Made by a program: the position numbers and the translations under genes. From Certhia americana (lineage: Eukaryota > Chordata > Aves > Passeriformes > Certhiidae): 64,000 bases of DNA. The DNA is taken from the NCBI GenBank assembly GCA_018697195.1, contig CM031864.1, positions 28,157,962-28,221,961 on the forward strand, given 5' to 3'. The notes beneath the pieces were generated by a model that searched no databases, was not told the DNA's origin, and saw only the letters and a list, made by a program, of their open reading frames with translations. Each line of letters starts with the position of its first letter. Positions within the stretch are counted from its first letter, which is position 1. Shown in pieces: positions 56,937 to 64,000 of the stretch.

Positions 56937-58562
56937 AACAAGCAGCAAACAAAACTATATCAAGGTGAGAAGTTAGCTGCATTTTTAGTATCTCAAGAAC
57001 AAAGAGCCCTGCTGGACTCTGAGCACCAGTAACTGCAAACTCCCGAATTTACAGCCACATCTTTGCCTTAACCCTGCCAGTTCTGGCTCCTGCTGAGCCC
57101 AGGGCTCAAAAGGCCAACCTGCCACTTCCTCCTGCCATTTTCTCTGGGCATATCCTGCCTTTCTTGGCCAGAAACCCACTGAATACACAGCCATGTCTCT
57201 TGCATTGCTATTCCCAGGATCTGGATGCTGCCATGTCATGTGAAACCAGCCATTAATTCCTGCCATGATTCACTCCAAAGGTCGCTTCACTGGGCTCTGT
57301 GTGCTACAGCTTCAAGAAGCCACCAAGGATGCTGAGGTTCGTACCCACAGTGATGGCTCTGCCATCACTGCTCCTAATGCCCCTTGGCTTCTGTGTGGCT
57401 CCTACTGTGCCTCTCCTCCCTCCTCATGGTCCTTCCTTTCCTGCTCTCTCTGCATTATTCTGGTACTTCCCTATTGCTTGCATGGTGGTTTCACATCCAC
57501 ACTGCCTTTTATCCCCAACACATGAAAGCTGGGAAGACCCAGCCCTGAGTTTTAATTACATGGAGGTCAGACCCATCCCAGGCTGCCCATGCCACCACAA
57601 TGCCATGGGGAGATGAGTACCACTTCCCAGGAACCTCTGCATCCTCCACTCAGCCACCAGCCCCCATTCCTGCAGGATACCCCTTTCCCCCAGTTTGTGC
57701 CATGAATGGACAGTGGGGGCATGCTGGGGTTGAAGCTGAGTCCTCAAGGGTTTTTAACCAGGGATGTGCCTTACTCTGCAAGCACAAAAAGGCAGAAACA
57801 TGACAATAAGAGTCATGGAAGCCAGCCCAAGCCCAAGGCTGGCTCCCCTCCCACCATCCATGGAGGGGGCTGAGCTATTTCTCCTGCCTACCATGTCTGA
57901 GCACACATGACCACAGCACACACAGAAGAGAGCAGCTCCTGCTGAAAAACTCACAAAATTGGTTTCATTTTTCCCTGGAAGGGTGTTTCAGGCACTGTCT
58001 TGCTTGCAGATGCTTGGACACACATCTCAGGCCACTGAAGCTGCACCTTGGCATTAGCTGGGATGAAATTCTTGCAGCTCCCAGCTCATGGATGAGCAGA
58101 GACATTTATAATTCCCCTGAGATTGCCAGGCCATCCATGGCATGTCTGCAAAGATAAACTCCTGGCCTGCCCTCTTGGCCAGCAGGAAAGCCAGCTACTT
58201 TATGGCAGCATGACAGCTCTTGAGTGCTGCTCCTCTCCAGAGCTCTCCCAAAGAGGCAAAACACAGAGCCCAGCTATTTCTGGCTCAGCAATTCAGGAAA
58301 GGTTGGGAGGTGCAGCACTGGGATAGCAGAACAGCTCTGCACTGGCACAACCACCACTGGGAAAGCAGTGCCCAGGGGAGCTTGGGGCCAGCCCAAGGTG
58401 GTGGGAGGCATGGCAACCTGTCCAGTCCGAACAGGAGACTTCCCAGAGGCTGCAGACACTGGGGACATCATCAGGGGAGCAAATGGACTGAGAGCACAAC
58501 AGCAATTTACAGACCCTGTGGCCACTGCTGCACAGCAGAGGCTGGCAAGAAAATTTGGGAGT

Positions 58563-58684
58563 GGGGTTCTTCAGACCAGCCAAGCACAAAAGAGTTGCCC
58601 TAGTCAGGACAGCACTCCCATGATCATGACCAGGGACTGCTGTCTCTTAATCCTGCACCAGAGAAGCAGGAGCCCATTTTAGCA
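58563..58684. repeat. Dispersed direct repeat, copy B
   Basis: Second copy, same orientation, 1748 bases downstream of copy A. The flanks beyond the final AGCA differ. Confidence 0.88.
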
Positions 58685-59290
58685 TGTTTCCCCTGCCAAG
58701 CATCCCCTTTCCCTACCAAAGCCAGCCAGCTCGCCTGATCCACACAGGAGCCTCCCTGCCATGTTGCTGCCCTTCTTGCAGAAGAAAGGGCACTGCCTCC
58801 TCTTGCCACCCTCAGAAGGACAAGCCCCCCCCAACTCATGCTGAGCCACCCATCCCCATGCTGGAGCTGCAATCTGCAGTGCTTTTCTGTACCGTCACCC
58901 CTCCTGCAGTGCCCTGAACCCTCCACTCATCCCATCCCCTCCCAAGCACTCTATGCATGGATCTAGGAAGGGTCTTTTAATCCTTAAGTCTCCTCTTCTA
59001 AAAAACTACCCTACTTCTTCCTCTGTGTTGGAGCAACCCCATGAGAGGAGGGTATTTGGTGGCTGCGAGGCAGCAGCACCAGGAAGCCCCAAGTGCCTGC
59101 CAGCCTGGGAAACTGGTTCCCAGCTCTGTACCCTTGCTCCCTCACTCCCCTTGGGATGCCAAATTAATTGCCTTGTCTCCTGAAGCTTTTAGCTGGAACA
59201 AATGAAAGAGAAAGGGGGGTTGCCAAAACCCATAATAAGGTCTACAGTTCCTCTGAGCTACAAGGGCTTCTTTAAATTTCGTGGGTTTTT

Positions 59291-59292
<2 letters not shown>

Positions 59293-59322
<30 letters not shown>
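59293..59322. repeat. Poly(T) run (30 bases)
   Basis: An uninterrupted T30; on the minus strand it is A30. No retroposed gene body is recognisable beside it. Confidence 0.95.
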
Positions 59323-59324
<2 letters not shown>

Positions 59325-59448
59325 TTGAAGGAGGTTTCCATGGTAACTGTCTCCCATCACACAAGAGCCTGTCCCGGGGAATATTTCAGGGTTGCTAATA
59401 TCTGCCTTCCCAGGCAGCCACTGTGTTGTGACGGTGACATCGCAGCTG

Positions 59449-59464
59449 TTTTTTTTTTTTTTTT
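59449..59464. repeat. Poly(T) run (16 bases)
   Basis: T16 followed by GCAGG. On the plus strand it resembles a splice acceptor, but the sense strand of the host gene is the other one. Confidence 0.9.
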
Positions 59465-59711
59465 GCAGGGGAGGAGGGCAGGGGTGCAGGAGGGAGGAAA
59501 AGGAGGTGCCGCTCCCAAAAACAAGGTCAAGACCCTGCCTGTACACATCAGGCAGGCCTCCATCCCAAAGGGTTCAGGTAAACAGGTTATGGTTTTCCTT
59601 GGACCACTGACCTGATTTGAGAAGCACTCACAAGGCAATACAGCCCTCACTGGGCCAAGCAGATGTGACATGTCCAACTAAGAACACAGGCACCTTCTGC
59701 CACCTTCTCTG

Positions 59712-59946
59712 CCCTTTGGCCAACCCTTAGGAAGAAATTCTTCCCCATAAGGGTGGGAGGCCCTGTCACAGGGTGCCCCTAGAAGCTGTGGCTATCCCTG
59801 GATCTCTGGAAGTATCCAAAGCCAGGCTAGACAGAGCTTGGAGCAGCCTGGGATAACGGAAGGTGTCCCAGCCCATGGCAGGGCGTGGAATGAAATGAAT
59901 ATGATGGTCCCTTTCAACCCAAACCATTCTACGGTTCTGTGATTCT
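59712..59946 (+). mobile_element. CR1 LINE 3'-end fragment
   Basis: Landmarks AGGAAGAAATTCTTCCCCAT, GGAAGTATCCAAAGCCAGGC, GGAAGGTGTCCCAGCCCATG and GATGGTCCCTTTCAACCCAA lead to the terminal TTCTACGGTTCTGTGATTCT. It is in plus orientation and fairly well kept. Confidence 0.92.
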
Positions 59947-62900
59947 CCAATTTCTTTTCTCCACCAGGTTAGTTTTCAATTGGATCAGCTCCTTGCAGAA
60001 ACAAAGCCAGCTCTCTGCATCCCCCAAGCTTGTATGCTCATTAGTCATCTTAATTATTGAGATGCCTCAGAGCTAGCAAAAAAAAGGGGCTGGGTCCCTT
60101 CTCGTGTCAGGGCTGAGGACTCCAAACTTCTGTGACCCATGAGCCACCACCAGCTAGAGGGTCCCTCAAGGATTCCTTATTTCCCTTTGATTATAAATGT
60201 TTTAAAAACTCCCTGCCCACTTCCCAGTGAATCTCAGGCTCTGCAGGCAGAAACTATGGAAGGAATGGGCTCAGACCCCTTCCCTAGCCCATCACTAGCA
60301 CACGAGACCTCACTGCAAAGCAAAGCATGGGGTTAGCTTCACCACATCTCACACCAAGCTCCAAAGAGCCCAGCACCAGGTAAGCATCCATTTCAAGAAC
60401 CCCTTGCTGCAGGGCAGGAAAACAGGATCAGAAATAGCAACACAGCCCACGGGAGCAGGACACCCTCTCCTCTGGGGTACTTCTCAGCAAAAAGCTATAG
60501 TGGGACAGCCAGAACCTGGAATCAAAAATCTTCTCTTATCTAGACAAATCCCCAGCTGCTGTTTGGGGTGAGCCACCGGCCACAGCTGCAGAGATGCCAG
60601 AGCCCAACAATTTGGAATTAAAACGACAACCAGTCTTAAATGACAGTGCCTGTCATCATCCAGGCACTGCCTTAATTCCACCAGGCAAAAATTCCTTCAT
60701 TTGAATGAAGCCTCTGCAGCAAGGCTCCAAGAGAGATGATTTCAGTCTCTGTTTAGCTGGTTAAGCAACCATGAAAAAAACCCCAACATAATAGAATATA
60801 AAATTAAACAGAATGGAACAAAATAGAATAGCATAGAAGAGTATAAATAAAGTAAAGAAAATAAATAAAACAAAATATGGGATGCAGTCCAGGAGCAAAT
60901 GCCACTGGCACATGGAGAGGAGGGCAGAGGTGAGACAGTGGCATCAGGGGATTAGTATGGCTGTAGTGCAACCACAGCCAATTCCAGGGCTGTAAAATCT
61001 ACCAGAAATCTTTGGGGATCTTTGAGAAATGCCCACATGGGCAGCCCAGCCCCCAAAACTGGGAAAGGTCTCAGGACAAGAACAGGACCAAGCCTGAGCA
61101 CCCCTGCTTGGACATGGGTTAAGACATTCAAGAAAAGAGACAAAACAGGAGCCCCGCAGTCCCCTTGGCTGAGTACTGGTTCCCTGCCCACCCTGCCAGA
61201 CCCTTACGCCCCCCATGGAAAGGCCAAGCAGCTCCACGTCCCACTCCCCCCCACTGCTTTCTGGGTCAGTGAGATCTCCTCCCAGCCCTGCTGCTGCTGG
61301 AGCCAGCTGGATGCGCGGTTGCTGTGGTAACGGGCTCCCAGAGATGAAATCCTTTTTTCTTACTTTTTTTCCCCTTGGTTAAGGAAAAGAAATATACAAG
61401 AGGCCCTGTATATCCTCCGTGTCACCAAGACATCTGTGCCCAGCAACTGAGTGAATCTGAAATGGGCACAGCATGGGGATAAGGTGTCCGTGATCATGGG
61501 GACGCGTACACTGCCTCCCTCCTGAGCCCACATCGCCCCCAGTTTGGCCACAGGGGACTCCCTGCTCCTCCCTGGGATGCTGACAGCTTTCCTGAAGCAT
61601 TTTCCACCCCACCACAAGGTTTTAAGGGCTGTCTCTACTCACATCTGAGGTTGGTGCTGCATTCCCTCTTCCAGGCTCCATTGCCGGGAAGAGGGAATGC
61701 TACCAGACATGGCGTGTCCCCAGTGCTTCAGTGGATCTGAGCAGATGACCTCACTCCAGGCTCTGGACCCAACTGGAAAAGGGATGTGGTTATACTAAGT
61801 CGCCAAGAGGAGGGGCTGGAATGGGGTCCCACTAGCCGTTTCCACCCAATTATTAGATGAGCTATTAGATATTGCTATTAGACGAGCATGTTCTGCCCTA
61901 CCAGGTGCTCCAGGGCAGGGCCAGGGTAGGATGCATCCCCTTGATAGATCACTCTCTGCTTTGGTGGAACCTCTGGAAGCCCCCCAAGGCTTGGAAACAA
62001 ACATCTCACACAGCAGACCAGACACCCAGCAGCACTCTGGGTGCCACAACAGTGTTCCACCACCAGCAGCAACCACTCCAGGAGGATGTAGCAAGAATGT
62101 GGCACTCCCAGATTTTCAGTAGGCATACACCCCAAGCATCTACCTCAAATTCATGGAAACAGGGGTTCAGACCCCAGCCAGGTGGTCAGCTGCTGGCAGC
62201 AGGAAGGAATTCAGTGCCAGGACAGGTGTTGCTAAGGGGTTGGAGGGCAGCTGAGATGGAGTGTTTTGGGTTCCCTTCCCCACCACAGCTCCTGGGACCT
62301 CCTCAGAAGAATCCCCCAGCTGCCCTCCAAGCCACCTGGCAAGAAGATGACAGCAGCTGTCCCCTTGCCAGGCCTGCCACAGCACAGATCAACCAGCAGG
62401 TTTCAGAGCATGCGACAGTGTGCAGGATCAAAGCCAAGTTCAATTAATGGTCACAATCTTATTAGAGAAATTATTTCAGGATCTTGAGTAGAAGTCCAAT
62501 ATATCCACTCCATTCCATTAGTCAGGCTCATTTAGTAATTCAATCAATCTAAGCAAGGCAATTGAGCTCCCCTGGTATAATTTAACTTGGTTATTCTCTA
62601 GGTACTTAAGAATTTCTTAATATTTGCTTCATTATTTCACCATTACACCTATTTCCAGGTGCAAGGTTCATGCTGTGGGCCCCATGGTGGAGTCAGCCCT
62701 GCTGCAATCTGCCATGGTCTGCTCCCATGAGATGGTGACATATGATGGGAAGGGGGCCTCTGGTGGTGATGCCCCTGGAAATTAAGTCAAGCCAGGGAAT
62801 GGCACCACAACACCCCTAGAACTGCTTCCTCCCACAGAGAGCTGGGACCAAAGAGCTGCCCTGTGTGCCAACAGCTTTGGGACCCACAGCCAGCATCCTG

Positions 62901-64000
62901 ATCCAGGTGAGAGGAAGAAAACTCAACAGGAAGCTCTTCTCACTTGACATAGAACTGGAAAAAAAGTATGGCATAATGCAACCTTGCAGCCTCTTGGCTC
63001 CTGCTTCTCTCCTCCAGGGCCTTTTAGAAGCTGGGAGAGCTCCCACAGAGTGGGAGGACATAATTTCCAGCAGTCCACAGCAGCAGGGAAATGTGTGAGA
63101 CAAGGATGGGAGCGGACAGGTGTCACCCAAGGCGGGTGGGCGCTCTGGTGGCTATCACCCCAACTAGCAGCAGCCACATCCTGCCCTGATCTGTCTCACA
63201 TCCCTACAACCCCCCCACCACTGTCCTCTTACTAAGCCAGGGAAGTCAGGGCCAGACACTCCAGCAGTAGAGCCAAGAGCTTAGCTAGGATTTAACAAAA
63301 AAAAATTGATTAGATATTTTGGGGAGATATTCAAGAGCAGTTAAATACGCCCAGCTCATCGGTGCCTTTGAAAAATCTCACCCCTCTAAAAAATTAGAAT
63401 TGATTTTGTATTTAAAAAGGAATCTATTTAATTTAAAAGTAAGATAATTTGAAATCATGACAGCTTGTATTAAGGCTGGAGTTTATGATAATCTATTAAA
63501 GTCATTGAAGTTAAGAACCATCTCCCATCCTCTGCTGCTGAGACTCCCGGGAGGGCAGTGGGGAGTGAGAAGTCGAGAGATGAGGGGCTGCAGTGCCATC
63601 TCAGAGCACACCAACTGGGCTGGAAACTTGGAGAGGCAGAAGCAGCTCTTTCAGCTCCTCCACACTCAGGGGAAAAAAAACACAGCACGCAAAAAAACAT
63701 CCAGTATTTCAAGATCTTGAAATATCTGGCACCCAGAAAGCACGAGTTCAACCCAACAGCTCTGCTTTCTCATTCCTCAACTCAATTTTACACTTAAAAA
63801 GGTATTTCAAGACTTTACTTTTCAAACATTTATTACATTACAGAGAAGGAAAAGGAGTCAAAGACACAGTCTTTGGCGTGGTTTTTAATTGCATCACAAA
63901 TCTCTGACAAGCCCAAGGGGCTGAGGGAAGCCAGGATGCTCATAAATACCCCTCATGCCACTTTATAACCTGCAAAGGATGGGGCCCAAAAAAATTAGCA

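Larger units (their letters stand above)
48145..64000 (-). other. ASTN1: ASTN1 intron 1 (3' part)
   Basis: Nearly 16 kb with no coding exon that I can support on either strand. It holds a CR1 fragment (59712-59946), T-runs, a duplicated 122-bp segment (56815 and 58563) and several AT-rich blocks with a unique look (about 49150-50160, 62430-62660, 63290-63530) that may be conserved noncoding elements. Exon 1 and the promoter are expected beyond 64000. Confidence 0.8.

Noticed and set aside
48145..64000. Expected intronic microRNA miR-488 (hosted by ASTN1 in mammals)
   Set aside because: I looked on the minus strand for its mature arms in introns 1 and 2 and saw no match by eye. It may lie further up intron 1, beyond 64000.

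Overview
This is nuclear DNA from a bird, most likely a songbird. The evidence is split coding exons with GT-AG introns, six fragments of CR1 retrotransposon 3' ends of the kind that fill sauropsid genomes, and one solo LTR whose sequence I recognise from memory as a passerine endogenous-retrovirus family. There are no bacterial operons, CRISPR arrays, rRNA or tRNA genes.

Two protein genes lie tail to tail. PAPPA2 (pappalysin-2, a secreted metalloproteinase) runs on the plus strand, and only its last two coding exons are here: 6829-6927 (third Lin-12/Notch repeat) and 8831-8905 (C-terminus and stop). ASTN1 (astrotactin-1, a neuronal membrane protein) runs on the minus strand. I could place 22 consecutive coding exons, from 48144 down to the stop at 17056. 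All splice phases agree, giving an open frame of 1198 residues plus stop. Judged against the usual vertebrate gene these are exons 2-23. Exon 1 (signal peptide and about 100 residues) lies beyond 64000. The PAPPA2-ASTN1 pairing matches the human locus on 1q25 and mirrors the paralogous PAPPA-ASTN2 pair.

Layout: 1-6828 PAPPA2 intron with a CR1 copy; 6829-8905 PAPPA2 terminal exons; 8906 to about 12100 probable PAPPA2 3' UTR and downstream sequence, with AT, TG and CA microsatellites; about 13650-17055 probable ASTN1 3' UTR; 17056-48144 ASTN1 exons 23 to 2; 48145-64000 ASTN1 intron 1, with AT-rich blocks that may be conserved noncoding DNA and a 122-bp duplicated segment. Intron 8 (31555-40334) is the largest complete intron and holds the LTR, flanked by GGATGG direct repeats.

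The two genes have no known common pathway: PAPPA2 releases IGFs from IGFBPs outside the cell, and ASTN1 acts in neuron-glia adhesion during migration. I found no new biological system. The points most worth checking are the convergent 3' ends with complementary dinucleotide repeats between them, the dated-looking LTR insertion, a degenerate minisatellite in intron 6, and the duplicated element in intron 1.
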